From CAWEPK01 sp963835595 (GTDB lineage Bacteria > Desulfobacterota > Syntrophorhabdia > Syntrophorhabdales > WCHB1-27), in the NCBI GenBank assembly GCA_963835595.1, contig CAWIGL010000002.1, forward strand, positions 1,178,001 to 1,242,000: a stretch of DNA of 64,000 nt. Reading direction: 5' to 3'. The position numbers were made by a program, and so were the translations under genes. This document shows positions 8,838 to 17,912 of the stretch, in pieces (within the stretch, counting starts at the first letter, position 1; the number at the start of each line of letters is the position of its first letter). Under the pieces are notes generated by a model. It was not told the DNA's origin. It did not search any database and saw only the letters and a list, made by a program, of their open reading frames with translations.

Positions 8838-10130
8838 GACCGCCATCGGCATAGTGCTCCTCTTCCTGCTCCTCGTCCTGTTTGCAACCGGCATCGAGCT
8901 GGGCTTCGCTATGGCGTTCATCGGCTTTATCGGCTTCGCCTACCTCAAAGGGTTCAATATCGCGATGAACCTCATAGGCAGGGACGTCTTCGACGTGATA
9001 ACGAATTACGGCTACACGGTCTTCCCCCTCTTCATCCTTATGGGCCAGATAGGTTACCACGCGGGCATCGCGAAAAGGCTTTACAACTCAGCCCATTCGT
9101 TCATCGGCCATATCCCCGGCGGACTCGCCATAGCAACGGTCCTCGGAGGGAGCTGCTTCAAGGCCATTTGCGGGTCGGCGACTGCCACGACTGCTACGTT
9201 CGCCAGCGTGGCGATGCCGGAGATGGACCGCTACGGGTACGACAAAAGACTCTCGACGGGCACGGTCGCTACGGTCGGCACGCTGGGCTGCCTGATCCCG
9301 CCGAGCGTCGTCCTTATCCTCTACGGCATCATCACCGAGCAGTCCATCGGCAAGCTCTTCCTTGCAGGCATCATCCCGGCTGCCGTGATCGCCCTCTTCT
9401 TCATCGGCGTCATTTACGGATGGGTGAAGATCAACCCCAAGATAGCGCCCGTCTCCGAGCGGTCCACCTGGGGATGCGGTTCAGAACGCTGCCCGACGTC
9501 GTCTGGGTGCTCATGATCTTCCTTGTCATGATAGGCGGCATCATGCGCGGCTTCTTTACGCCGACGGAGGCCGGATCGATAGGGGCGTTCTCCGTCCTCG
9601 TCCTGGCATTGGCGAAGCAGGACCTGAACTTCAGGAAGTTCTACCAGTCCCTCTCCGAGTCGATCCGCACGGCAGGCATGTTCCTCATGCTCATCTCCGG
9701 GTCCGTCATCCTCGGCCATTTCATCGCAGTTACGAACATACCGCAGAAGATCGCCGATTACCTGTCGATGCTCAACGTCAACAGGTACGTGATCCTGCTC
9801 CTCATCTGCCTCGTTTACGAGACGGGAGGCTCGTTCATCGAGGACCTCGCCTTCATGATCCTCGCTACGCCGATCTTCTACCCGACGGTCCTCAAGCTCG
9901 GCTTCGACCCCATCTGGTTCGGCATACTCGTCTGCGTAGTCATCATGGTAGGCATGGTCATCCCTCCGGTCGCCATCTGCATCTTCGTAGTGAGGAACAT
10001 CACGAAGGTGCCGATGGGTACGATCTACAGGGGCGCAGCCCCGTTCCTCATATCGCTGTTCCTTGTATGGGCGCTTCTGTTCATTTTTCCGCAGATGGCC
10101 CTCTGGCTTCCCGACCTGCTGTTCAAGTGA
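8830..10130 (+). CDS. TRAP transporter large permease (DctM family), frameshifted near 9470-9475
   Basis: This is the multi-spanning transport subunit of a TRAP system, about 433 residues once the frames are joined. The first half includes GIELGFAMAFIGFIGF and the signature GGSCFKAICGSATATTATF. The second half resumes with MRFRTLPDVVWVLMIF and GGIMRGFFTPTEAGSIGAF, a hallmark block of DctM. The break lies at a run of four G residues (tgggga): a fifth G would restore ggg atg cgg, so this is a homopolymer -1 indel and most likely a sequencing artefact. The two halves together are full length. Confidence 0.85.
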
Positions 10131-10174
10131 GGGCCTTCGATGCCGACAGCCAACATAAAAAAGGGGAGGTAGTT

Positions 10175-11239
10175 ATGGGACGTATGGGAAGAAAGGTCTT
10201 GTTGCTTGTGGCCGCCGTTACGCTTCTGTGCGCGTCTTACGCAGGCGCAGATACGATCAGGCTCTCCTTCGCAAACTACATGCCCATCCTGCACATCAAC
10301 GTGCCGCTGATGCAGAAATTCTGCGACGACGTCAACAAGAGGACTGGCGGCAAGGTCGAGATAACGCAGTATGCGGCCGGCACACTCCTTTCCGCGCCGA
10401 AGATGGCCGCCGGCGTAGCGGCGGGCATCGCGGACATCGGGCTTGCCCACTGCTCCTATTCGAGGGGGCGTTTCCCCGTGATGGAGCTGACCGAGCTGCC
10501 CCTGGGCGCGCCCAGCAGCTTTGTACTGACCCATGCCATCAATGAATTCTACGCCAGGTACAAGCCCAAGGAGTGGGACGCCTTCCACCCCCTCATGTTC
10601 AGCGCGAGCCCACCCTCCAGCATCCAGACCCTCAGCAAGCCCGTGCACACCCTCGAAGAGCTGAAAGGATTGAAAATCCGGGGCACAGGGAGGAGCGGCG
10701 AGGTCGTCAAGGCCCTCGGCGCCATCGTGGTCCCCATCGAGATGGTCGATATGTACGAATCCCTCAGACGGGGCGTCATGGACGGCAACATGGGACCTTA
10801 CGAGCAGCTCAAGAGCTTCAGGACAGGCGAGGTCCTCAAGTACCATACGACCGCCTACGTGGCGGGGAGCGGCTATACGTTCTACGCCATCTTCAACGGG
10901 GCCAAATGGAAGAGCCTTCCGGACGACGTCAAGAAGGTCTTCACCGATCTGTCGGCAGAGTACATCGACAAGTGGGCCATCGAGTGGAACAAGACCGACA
11001 TCGACGGCCGGGACTTCTTCTACTCCAAGGGCGGCCAGACCATAGAGATCGCGCCTTCCGAGCTTGCGCGCTGGTCGAAAGCGGTGCAGCCCGTCATCGC
11101 CGATTACAAGAAAGACATGGTCGCGAAGGGCTTCAAGGCTTCTGAGGTGGACGGCTGGCTCGCCTTCCTGAAGGAGCGCATCGAATACTGGAAGACCCAG
11201 GAGAAGGCGAGGCACATACCGACCGCCTACAAGTACTAA
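10175..11239 (+). CDS. TRAP transporter substrate-binding protein (DctP family)
   Basis: This periplasmic receptor has 354 residues and a clear signal peptide (MGRMGRKVLLLVAAVTLLCA, cleavage after YAGA). The mature part shows the DctP fold blocks IRLSFANYMP, KTGGKVEI-like TGGKVEITQYAAGTL, ELKGLKIRGTG and the DMYESLRRGVMDG segment whose counterpart in DctP proteins contacts carboxylate ligands through an arginine nearby. GGGGAGG at about 10163-10169 places the start at ATG 10175; ATG 10184 is a weaker option. Gene order small permease, large permease, receptor forms a complete TRAP importer. Confidence 0.9.
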   Translation: MGRMGRKVLLLVAAVTLLCASYAGADTIRLSFANYMPILHINVPLMQKFCDDVNKRTGGKVEITQYAAGTLLSAPKMAAGVAAGIADIGLAHCSYSRGRFPVMELTELPLGAPSSFVLTHAINEFYARYKPKEWDAFHPLMFSASPPSSIQTLSKPVHTLEELKGLKIRGTGRSGEVVKALGAIVVPIEMVDMYESLRRGVMDGNMGPYEQLKSFRTGEVLKYHTTAYVAGSGYTFYAIFNGAKWKSLPDDVKKVFTDLSAEYIDKWAIEWNKTDIDGRDFFYSKGGQTIEIAPSELARWSKAVQPVIADYKKDMVAKGFKASEVDGWLAFLKERIEYWKTQEKARHIPTAYKY

Positions 11240-11275
11240 GGGAAGGGAAAGAGCGAATCGGCGTTAGATCAGGCG

Positions 11276-11299
11276 GCGCGCCCGCGCGGGTGGGCGCGC
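11276..11299 (+). repeat. GC-rich hairpin between the TRAP receptor and CoA ligase genes
   Basis: GCGCGCCC (11276-11283) pairs with GGGCGCGC (11292-11299) over an 8-base loop in the 89-base gap. It may modulate expression of the ligase relative to the transporter. No T tract follows. Confidence 0.35.
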
Positions 11300-11328
11300 G
11301 CCTTCAAGCCCGCGACAGGAGACCTTCT

Positions 11329-12642
11329 ATGGAAAAGATGTGGAGGCCGGAGCTTGAGACGCTTTCTCGTGAGGAGTTCGAGAAAAGGCAGCTTAAGCTT
11401 TTCAGGCGGCAGATGCGATATGTCATCAAGAACAGCCCCTTCTATAAAAGGAAATACCGGGACGCCGGCGTCGAGCCTGACGATATAAGGACGATGGACG
11501 ACGTGCGGAAGGCGCCCTTTACGACGAAGACGGAGCTCCTCAAATCGCAGGAGGAGCACCCGATCTTCGGCGATTGGCCGTGCCTGCCGCCGGAGGCCGC
11601 CTGCCGCGTCTTCCAGACATCCGGGACAACTGGCACGCCGCTGAAAGTCCCCTTCAGCAAGAAGGACTGGTTCAGGAACTGCTTCGAGCAGTTCAGCTAC
11701 TTCGTCTACGGCTACGGGGTCGAAAGCAGGGACATCGCCTTCTTCCCCTTTATTTACGGCTTGTTCGTCGCGTGGTGGGGTCTCCAGGCTACGATGGAGC
11801 AGCACGGCGTCACCATCGTGCCGGGCGGCGGCCAGTCATCCGAGACAAGGCTGAAAAGCATCATCGACTGGGGCGCGACCGTAGTGTGCGGGACGCCGAC
11901 CTACATCATCTACCTGGGTGAGCTGGCAGCGAAGACAGGCATCGACCTGCCGGGCTCGAAGGTGCGGATCGTCGTGACGGCCGGCGAGCCGGGCGCGCAG
12001 GTCCCCGCGACGAAGGCCCTTATCGAGAGGCTCTGGGGCGCAAAGAACTACGACGACATCGGCAGCACGGAGATCACGAATTTCGGCTTCGAGTGCGTCA
12101 GGCAGAAGGGCACCCATATGAACGACGCGATGTTCCTGCCCGAATCCCTCGACAAGGAGACGGGCAGGCCGGTGGGCGAGGGCGAGGTGGGGGAGCTGGT
12201 CCTTTCCAACCTCTGCTGCGAGACGGGGCCTCTCCTGAGGTACAAGACGGGCGACCTGGTAAGGTTCGTCTACGGCAGGTGCGATTGCGGCAGGACCCTC
12301 CGTCGCATGGACGGCGGCGTCATCGGCAGGGCGGACGACATGTTCCACTTCGGCGGGGTCAACATCTTCCCGTCCGCAATCGAGAATTTCATCAGGCAGG
12401 TGCCGGAGTTCTCGAACGAGTACCAGTTGATCGTGCCGCGCCAGGGGTCGGGCAAACGGCTGTGCATCAGGGTCGAGCCCGTCTCGCCGGATGTCTCCCC
12501 GGACCGCATGAAGGCGGCGATAAAGAAATTCATCGACGCGGTCACGTACAACGTGAAGATCACGCCGGACGTGGAGATGGCGGCGCCGGGCAGCCTGCCC
12601 AGGTTCGAGGGGAAGGCCCGCCGGATCGTGCGGGAAGACTAA
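11329..12642 (+). CDS. Phenylacetate-CoA ligase (PaaK)-like acyl-adenylating CoA ligase
   Basis: This 437-residue member of the PaaK branch of AMP-forming acyl-CoA synthetases activates a carboxylic acid with ATP and CoA. The P-loop-like TSGTTGTPLKVPFSKKDW, the DDIGSTEITNFG adenylation motif and YKTGDLVRF (adenine/hinge region) are present. The CDCGRTLRRMDGGVIGRADD segment, typical of PaaK relatives, and a small C-terminal lid domain follow. The upstream aromatic-CoA reductase and TRAP importer suggest an aromatic substrate such as a hydroxybenzoate (inference). AGGAGA precedes ATG 11329. It is the last gene of the operon and converges on the ferritin-like gene. Confidence 0.82.
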   Translation: MEKMWRPELETLSREEFEKRQLKLFRRQMRYVIKNSPFYKRKYRDAGVEPDDIRTMDDVRKAPFTTKTELLKSQEEHPIFGDWPCLPPEAACRVFQTSGTTGTPLKVPFSKKDWFRNCFEQFSYFVYGYGVESRDIAFFPFIYGLFVAWWGLQATMEQHGVTIVPGGGQSSETRLKSIIDWGATVVCGTPTYIIYLGELAAKTGIDLPGSKVRIVVTAGEPGAQVPATKALIERLWGAKNYDDIGSTEITNFGFECVRQKGTHMNDAMFLPESLDKETGRPVGEGEVGELVLSNLCCETGPLLRYKTGDLVRFVYGRCDCGRTLRRMDGGVIGRADDMFHFGGVNIFPSAIENFIRQVPEFSNEYQLIVPRQGSGKRLCIRVEPVSPDVSPDRMKAAIKKFIDAVTYNVKITPDVEMAAPGSLPRFEGKARRIVRED

Positions 12643-12694
12643 AAAGGCTCAAAAGCGGGCCGAACCGGGGGGCGCTCTTTCGCCGGACGACGGT

Positions 12695-13141
12695 TTACTG
12701 CGCCGGTTGCCCGAGAAGGCCCTTTATCTTCGGTATCCGCTCGCTCCTTTTTTTGACGACGAGGTTGAACGCCCTCGGGACGTCGGCCATGAGGTGCTTC
12801 GACTGTTCCGCCGCCGCCTTGTAATAGTCGATAATCTTCTGTTCCATTTCTATGGCGCTCGACAGGGCATCGCCGTAACTGGCTGCATCGGGCAGCGCTG
12901 TCTTGAGCTGAAACGGACCCGTATCGAGGTCGAAGGCGAAGCAGCCCTCAAGGGCGTCCGTTATAACCCCATAATAGGCCCGCTCGACCTGCACGATGAA
13001 CTTCCGGTTTTCCTTTGAAAACCCGAGGAAAAGCTCCGCGTCCTTCGCGAACCTTCCGGCCAGCTCCTCGTAGAAGCCCGCCGATTGCAGCTCCAGCTCC
13101 TTAGAGAAGCTGATAGCCCCTGAACAGGTGGTGATAGACAT
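12695..13141 (-). CDS. Ferritin-like four-helix protein of unknown function
   Basis: This 148-residue, mostly helical protein has glutamate-rich helices (FSKELELQSAGFYEELA, VERAYYGVI, SSAIEMEQKIIDYYKAAAE), the pattern of ferritin/rubrerythrin-like carboxylate-bridged diiron bundles. A full ExxH pair set is not evident, so metal binding is uncertain. It has no signal peptide and no rubredoxin domain. GGGAGGGAAGG precedes the ATG. It is the last gene of the minus-strand Liv operon, 21 bases after the aldehyde dehydrogenase, which suggests a linked oxidative or catabolic role, but I cannot assign one. Confidence 0.7.
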   Translation of the reverse strand: MSITTCSGAISFSKELELQSAGFYEELAGRFAKDAELFLGFSKENRKFIVQVERAYYGVITDALEGCFAFDLDTGPFQLKTALPDAASYGDALSSAIEMEQKIIDYYKAAAEQSKHLMADVPRAFNLVVKKRSERIPKIKGLLGQPAQ

Positions 13142-13162
13142 TGGCCTTCCCTCCCTTTAGGC

Positions 13163-14653
13163 TCAGAACCATCTCTGGATGATGACTTTGCTCTCGGTGA
13201 AGAAGCGGATCGCCTCCTGGCCTTGAGTATGGAGGATCCCGAAGAATGAATCCTTCATGCCGCTGAACGGAAACAGGGCGATAGGGGCGACGATCCCTAT
13301 GTTGACGCCGACGTTGCCGCTGTCGATATTGTATTGAAACCGGCGCGCGCTGCTGCCGTTCTGCGTGAAAATGGCGTGGCCGTTCCCGAAGGTGCTCTCG
13401 TTGCAGATCGCGATCGCCTCGTCGAGGTCTTTGGCCCGCATGATGCTCATCACCGGGCCGAAGATCTCCTCGCTCCCGCAGCGGCTTTCGGGGTCCACGT
13501 CCTCGAAGATCGTCGGGCCGAGGAAGCAGTCTTCGGGATAGTCGCCCATGATCTTCGGCTTTCTTCCGTCGAGGAGCATCCTTGCGCCTTCCTTGAGGCC
13601 GATGTCGATGTAGCCGAGAATCTTGGCCTTTTTCTGGGCGTCGCGGACGGGGCCCATCTGGGTCGTGTCGTCGAGTCCGTAGCCGACCCTGATCCTGCCG
13701 GTAAACTCCACGACCTTGTCGACGAAGCCCCTGTAGAAGGCGTCGTCTTCACCCACGATGAGCAGGTTGGCGCCTGCGAGGCACCGCTGGCCCGCGTTTC
13801 CGAAAAAGGACGTCATGAGCGCCGCTATCGTCGCATTGACGTTGCAGTCCGGCATGACGACCATGAAGTTCTTCGCCCCGCACTGGGCGATCACCCTTTT
13901 TCCCGTCTCTCCGCACCGCTTGTAAATGACGTCGAGTCCGGTCGGCGTAGAGCCTACGAAGGTGATCCCTTTGATGTCGCGGTGGTCGAGCATCCCCTCG
14001 ACAACCGTCCTTCCCCCGTTGACGACGTTCCAGACGCCCGGCGGGAACCCTGCTTCGTCCGCAAGCTCGGCGATCCGCATCTGGCTTAAGGGGACCTCGC
14101 TCGAAGGCTTGATGACGACCGTGTTCCCCGTGCCGACCGCATACGGCGCAGACCAGAGGGGGATCATGAAGGGGAAGTTGAACGGCCCGATGACCCCGAA
14201 GACTCCGAGCGGTGTCGGGATGACCCACTCGTCGATTCCCGATGCGATATCTTCGGAGTAGTATCCCTGCATCAACGTGGGAGCGCCGCATGAGACCTCC
14301 ACGTTCTCGATGCCCCGCCGCGTCTCGCCCCTCGATTCGTCGATCGTCTTGCCGTGCTCCATCGTCTGGATGCGGCTCAGCTCCTCGAAATTTTCTTCGA
14401 GAAGCTCTTTGAAGCGGAACATGATCCTTGAGCGCGCCAGGGGGGTCGTCCTCCTCCAGTCCGGGAACGCCTCCTGGGCGGCCCGAACGGCGGCGTCGAT
14501 CTCTTCCCGCGTGGAGATGGGACACTTTGCGATGACCTTCCCCGTGGCGGGGTTTACGACATCGACGATCTTTCCGCTCGAATCGACCCATTCTCCGCCG
14601 ATATAATTCTTGACTGTCTTAACTCCTTTGATGGGTTCTTCCAGCAATGCCAT
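13163..14653 (-). CDS. mmsA: CoA-acylating methylmalonate-semialdehyde dehydrogenase family protein
   Basis: This 496-residue aldehyde dehydrogenase belongs to the CoA-acylating MmsA/IolA branch. The catalytic cysteine lies in FFGNAGQRCLAG, the form used by that branch, and the C-terminal FPFSGMKDSFFGILHTQG plus FFTESKVIIQRW are also MmsA-like. NAD-binding blocks (GPFNFPFMIPLW, FVGSTPTG) are intact. In MmsA the aldehyde is converted to an acyl-CoA, with decarboxylation for malonic-type substrates; the true substrate here is unknown. AAGGAGG lies 7 bases before the ATG. It follows a GntR regulator and a Liv transporter, pointing to catabolism of an imported compound such as a branched-chain amino acid. 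Confidence 0.78.
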   Translation of the reverse strand: MALLEEPIKGVKTVKNYIGGEWVDSSGKIVDVVNPATGKVIAKCPISTREEIDAAVRAAQEAFPDWRRTTPLARSRIMFRFKELLEENFEELSRIQTMEHGKTIDESRGETRRGIENVEVSCGAPTLMQGYYSEDIASGIDEWVIPTPLGVFGVIGPFNFPFMIPLWSAPYAVGTGNTVVIKPSSEVPLSQMRIAELADEAGFPPGVWNVVNGGRTVVEGMLDHRDIKGITFVGSTPTGLDVIYKRCGETGKRVIAQCGAKNFMVVMPDCNVNATIAALMTSFFGNAGQRCLAGANLLIVGEDDAFYRGFVDKVVEFTGRIRVGYGLDDTTQMGPVRDAQKKAKILGYIDIGLKEGARMLLDGRKPKIMGDYPEDCFLGPTIFEDVDPESRCGSEEIFGPVMSIMRAKDLDEAIAICNESTFGNGHAIFTQNGSSARRFQYNIDSGNVGVNIGIVAPIALFPFSGMKDSFFGILHTQGQEAIRFFTESKVIIQRWF

Positions 14654-14719
14654 GCCTCGACCTCCTTTATTTTAATCCGGGCGCATTTACCGAATGGCTC
14701 AAGACCCCCGGCCTGTCGG

Positions 14720-15511
14720 CTAACCGTCTCGCTTCGTGCCCGGCCCGGCCGATTTGTCGCCTTCCTTCACGGTCAGATATTCTTCGACGTTGCGCAGGTG
14801 GACGACCATCGCGCGTCCGGCAGCCTCCCCGTCCCGCTCCTTCAATGTCGCAAAGATAAGACGGTGGCCCCTTATGACCTTCTGCGAGAATTCGAGGTTC
14901 GGCGCCAGCATCACCCTCTTGAAGTTGAACAGGAAATCGAGGACGTACTCGATGGTGAGGATGAGCACCGGGTTTCCCGTGGCCTCGCCTATGAGGCGAT
15001 GGAACTCGATATTCCCCCTTTCGAGCTCGAAGAAGTCATGCTCCGAGAAATCGGCGCCTGCCGCCCGGACCAGGGCATCGCATTGGTCGATGTTCGCTTT
15101 CAGCTCTCCCAGCTTGTCATCACCCATGCGTGCCGCTGCCATCCTGCTCGCGGCCGGCTCCATAATCATCCGAAGCTCGGACAGGTCGGCCGACGAGAAA
15201 TTTTTCTGATTGAGGAAGTGGAACAGGGATATCTTCAGCGCGTCGCTGCTCAGCCTGGACGCGAATATGCCGCCCCCCCTCCCTTTCTTCTTTTCGATCA
15301 ATCCGTACGTCTCCAGCCCTTTGAGGGCCTCCCTGACCGTGACTAGGCTTACCCCGAACTGCCTCCCTATCTCGCCCTCGCTTGGGAGCCTGTCTCCAGG
15401 CTCGATCTCGCCTTTGAGGATCAGGTCCCTGATATGCTGCTCGATTACCTGCGAGAGCTTCTTGTAGATTACGGGCTCGAAGTTATATGTTCTCACGGCT
15501 CGTCCGTCCAC
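14720..15511 (-). CDS. GntR-family transcriptional regulator (FadR/FCD subfamily)
   Basis: This 263-residue regulator has an N-terminal winged helix (IRDLILKGEIEPGDRLPSEG then VSLVTVREALKGLETYGLIE) and a C-terminal all-helical FCD ligand-binding domain. The FCD domain carries acidic and histidine residues (RGNIEFHRLIGEATGN, VIRGHRLIFATLKERDG) that often bind a metal and an organic acid. GTG 15511 is the furthest in-frame start with only a weak ribosome site; GTG 15495 (VRTYNFEP) is an alternative. It lies 15 bases after livF in the same operon and probably senses the transported compound or a CoA-linked product (inference). Confidence 0.87.
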   Translation of the reverse strand: MDGRAVRTYNFEPVIYKKLSQVIEQHIRDLILKGEIEPGDRLPSEGEIGRQFGVSLVTVREALKGLETYGLIEKKKGRGGGIFASRLSSDALKISLFHFLNQKNFSSADLSELRMIMEPAASRMAAARMGDDKLGELKANIDQCDALVRAAGADFSEHDFFELERGNIEFHRLIGEATGNPVLILTIEYVLDFLFNFKRVMLAPNLEFSQKVIRGHRLIFATLKERDGEAAGRAMVVHLRNVEEYLTVKEGDKSAGPGTKRDG

Positions 15512-15526
15512 ACTGGTTTTCGACCG

Positions 15527-16228
15527 TCATATCCCCATATAGGCTTCCCTCACGTGCCCGTCCTCAAGCAGGTCCTTCCCTGTGCCTTCGAGGGCGATCT
15601 TTCCATTCTCCAGCACGTAGGCCCTGTCCGCGAGGCTGAGGGCTTCATGCACGTTCTGCTCCACGAGGAGCACGGTGACGCCTTCCCGGTGTATCGTCTG
15701 CACGGCCTCGAATATCTTCTCGACAACGAGGGGGGCCAGCCCGAGCGAAGGCTCATCGAGCATGAGGAGCTTAGGCCGCGCCATGAGGCCCCTGGCGAGG
15801 GCGACCATCTGCTGCTCCCCGCCGGAGAGCGTCCCCGCCATCTGTCGCTCCCGTTCCTTGAGGAGCGGAAAGAGGGCGAAAACCTCCTCCAGCCTTGCCC
15901 CCCGCTCGCGCGGCGGGATCATGTAGCCCCCCATGAGCAGGTTGTCGAGGACGTTCATCTCCGGGAAGAGCTTCCTTCCCTCCGGCACGTGGACGACGCC
16001 CTGCCGGACGATGTCCCTGGGCGTCGCCCGTTCAAGGGCGCCTCCGTTGAAGCCTATCGAGCCTGTCTTAGGCCTGAGCAACCCGGAGATCGTCTTGAGG
16101 AGCGTCGTCTTGCCCGCACCGTTCGCCCCGACCAGGGCGATGATCTCCCCTTCCCTGATCGCGAGCGTGACGCCCCACAGGACCTGTATCTTACCATAGG
16201 CGACTTCGAGGTCCTCAATGTTAAGCAT
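15527..16228 (-). CDS. livF: ABC transporter ATP-binding protein LivF
   Basis: This is one of the two ATPases of the Liv/HAAT importer, 233 residues. It has Walker A GANGAGKTT, Q-loop, signature LSGGEQQM, Walker B LLMLDEPS followed by LGLAP, and the switch histidine in LLVEQNVHEAL. The GLAP sequence after Walker B is characteristic of LivF. The start overlaps livG by 8 bases, so the two are translationally coupled. Confidence 0.93.
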   Translation of the reverse strand: MLNIEDLEVAYGKIQVLWGVTLAIREGEIIALVGANGAGKTTLLKTISGLLRPKTGSIGFNGGALERATPRDIVRQGVVHVPEGRKLFPEMNVLDNLLMGGYMIPPRERGARLEEVFALFPLLKERERQMAGTLSGGEQQMVALARGLMARPKLLMLDEPSLGLAPLVVEKIFEAVQTIHREGVTVLLVEQNVHEALSLADRAYVLENGKIALEGTGKDLLEDGHVREAYMGI

Positions 16229-16949
16229 AGGCGCTTGCCTTCTTTCCCAGGTACGCCTCGATAACAGCCGCGTTCATGACTACTTCCGCAGGCGGCATGT
16301 CGGCGATCTTCTCCCCGTGGTTGATGACTACGACCCGGTGGCACGAGTCGATGATCGCCTTGAGGACGTGCTCGACCCATATTATAGTAACACCGCCGGC
16401 GCAAATCTGCCTGACCAGGACTGAGGCCGTGTCGATCTCGGTAGGGTTAAGCCCCCCCATCGGCTCGTCGAGGAGCAGGAGCTTCGGGCGCGTGGCCAGG
16501 GCCCTCGCGATCTCCAGCCTCTTCTGCTCGCTCAACGTCAGGTCGGAGGCGAAGACCTTTGCTTTTCCGCTCAATCCGACTTCTTCGAGGACAGCGTGGG
16601 CCTCCCTCTCCGCGTGGCGACGCTTCGGCAGGCGCAGGAAAGCGGCAAGGGTCACGTTCTCAAGGACCGTCAGCTTGCGGAAAGGCTTGACGATCTGGAA
16701 TGTCCGCGCAATCCCTTTGCGCGTTATCGCGTAGGGCTTGAAGCCGACGATGTCCTCGCCGCAAAGGAGCACGTGTCCGCTGTTCGGTCGGATGAAGCCG
16801 GCGATCAGGCTGAACGCGGTGGTCTTGCCGGCCCCGTTCGGTCCGATCAGGCCGAGGACCTCCCCTTCCTCCACGGCAAATGACAGGTCCGAGATAGCCC
16901 TCAGCCCGCCGAACGATTTTGTCAGTCCTTCAACCTCAAGAAGCGCCAT
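16221..16949 (-). CDS. livG: ABC transporter ATP-binding protein LivG
   Basis: This is the second ATPase of the Liv importer, 242 residues. It has Walker A GPNGAGKTT, the family-typical GIARTFQIVKPFRKLTVLENV Q-loop region, Walker B LLLLDEPMGGLNP and a switch histidine in WVEHVLKAI. The signature motif reads LTLSEQKRLEIARAL, where LivG proteins usually have LSYGxQ, so the LSGGQ-like glycines are weak. It lies 9 bases after livM. Together with LivF it energises import through LivH and LivM. Confidence 0.92.
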   Translation of the reverse strand: MALLEVEGLTKSFGGLRAISDLSFAVEEGEVLGLIGPNGAGKTTAFSLIAGFIRPNSGHVLLCGEDIVGFKPYAITRKGIARTFQIVKPFRKLTVLENVTLAAFLRLPKRRHAEREAHAVLEEVGLSGKAKVFASDLTLSEQKRLEIARALATRPKLLLLDEPMGGLNPTEIDTASVLVRQICAGGVTIIWVEHVLKAIIDSCHRVVVINHGEKIADMPPAEVVMNAAVIEAYLGKKASAYA

Positions 16950-16958
16950 GCACCCCTC

Positions 16959-17912
16959 TTACACATTAAGACGGAGCTTGCCGAGGACGGAGCGGAAGCG
17001 CCCCCAAATGCCGTCCGGCATATACCGTATGGCAAGCATCATGAACAATCCGTAAAAAATGAGATGGCCCGTGAGGAAGTGCTGCCGGAAGCTTTCCCCC
17101 AGGGTTACGAGGAATATGGCGCCGATGAGGGGACCCGCTACGGTAGTCAGGCCGCCGACGACGGCGATGAAGACCATCTCCACGGAAAGCCCTATGGAAA
17201 AGACCGCGTCAGGGTCCACGTAGCGCAGGTACATTGCATAAAATCCCCCGGCTGCCCCGGCAAAAAAGGCCGACAGCGCGAGGGCGAGCACGCGCGCCTG
17301 AATCGTATTGATGCCGACCGCCTCGGCGCTGTCGATGTCTTCCCTCAAGGCAAGGAGGTAAGCGCCCAGGCGGCTCTTCGACATGACGTACGTCGAGACG
17401 ATCGCGGCGACTGCGATGACTGCGACGATGTAGTAAAAAATCGTCTTGCTCTCCCAGTTGACTGCATGTCCCATCAACGTCACGGGCGGAAGGTTCGTTA
17501 TAAGCAGCCCGACGGGTCCGGCGGTAAGGGATTCCCAGTTGAGGGCGACCAGCCTGATTATCTCCGCTACGGCCAGGGTGGAAAGGGAAAAGTAGGGACC
17601 ACGAAGCCTGAAGCAGATAAACCCGATGGGGAGGGATATAGCGACTGCGACGAATCCGCCCAGGACGATGCCGTACCAGGGGGCGATGCCCAGCTTCAAA
17701 AAGAGGATCATCGTCGTATAGGCGCCCGCGCCCAGGAAGGTCGCATGGCCGAAGGAGACCTGCCCCCCGTAGCCGCCGAGGATGTTCCACGCCGCCCCGA
17801 GGACCGTCCACATGAGGACCATAATCATGAGGTGCACGAAGAACGGGGACGGGAAGACTACGGGCACTATCGCAAGGGCCGCCAATCCTAGGAGAACGAG
17901 AACGGCCTTCAT
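16959..17912 (-). CDS. livM: ABC transporter permease LivM
   Basis: This 317-residue inner-membrane permease of the Liv importer has about nine hydrophobic segments. It carries the LivM-type N-terminal block WNILGGYGGQVSFGHATFLG and the coupling loop with REDIDSAEAVGINTIQ, which contacts the ATPases. ATG 17912 (MKAVLVLLGLAALAI) is chosen because it overlaps the livH stop by 4 bases; longer in-frame versions would run back into livH-coding DNA. Confidence 0.92.
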   Translation of the reverse strand: MKAVLVLLGLAALAIVPVVFPSPFFVHLMIMVLMWTVLGAAWNILGGYGGQVSFGHATFLGAGAYTTMILFLKLGIAPWYGIVLGGFVAVAISLPIGFICFRLRGPYFSLSTLAVAEIIRLVALNWESLTAGPVGLLITNLPPVTLMGHAVNWESKTIFYYIVAVIAVAAIVSTYVMSKSRLGAYLLALREDIDSAEAVGINTIQARVLALALSAFFAGAAGGFYAMYLRYVDPDAVFSIGLSVEMVFIAVVGGLTTVAGPLIGAIFLVTLGESFRQHFLTGHLIFYGLFMMLAIRYMPDGIWGRFRSVLGKLRLNV

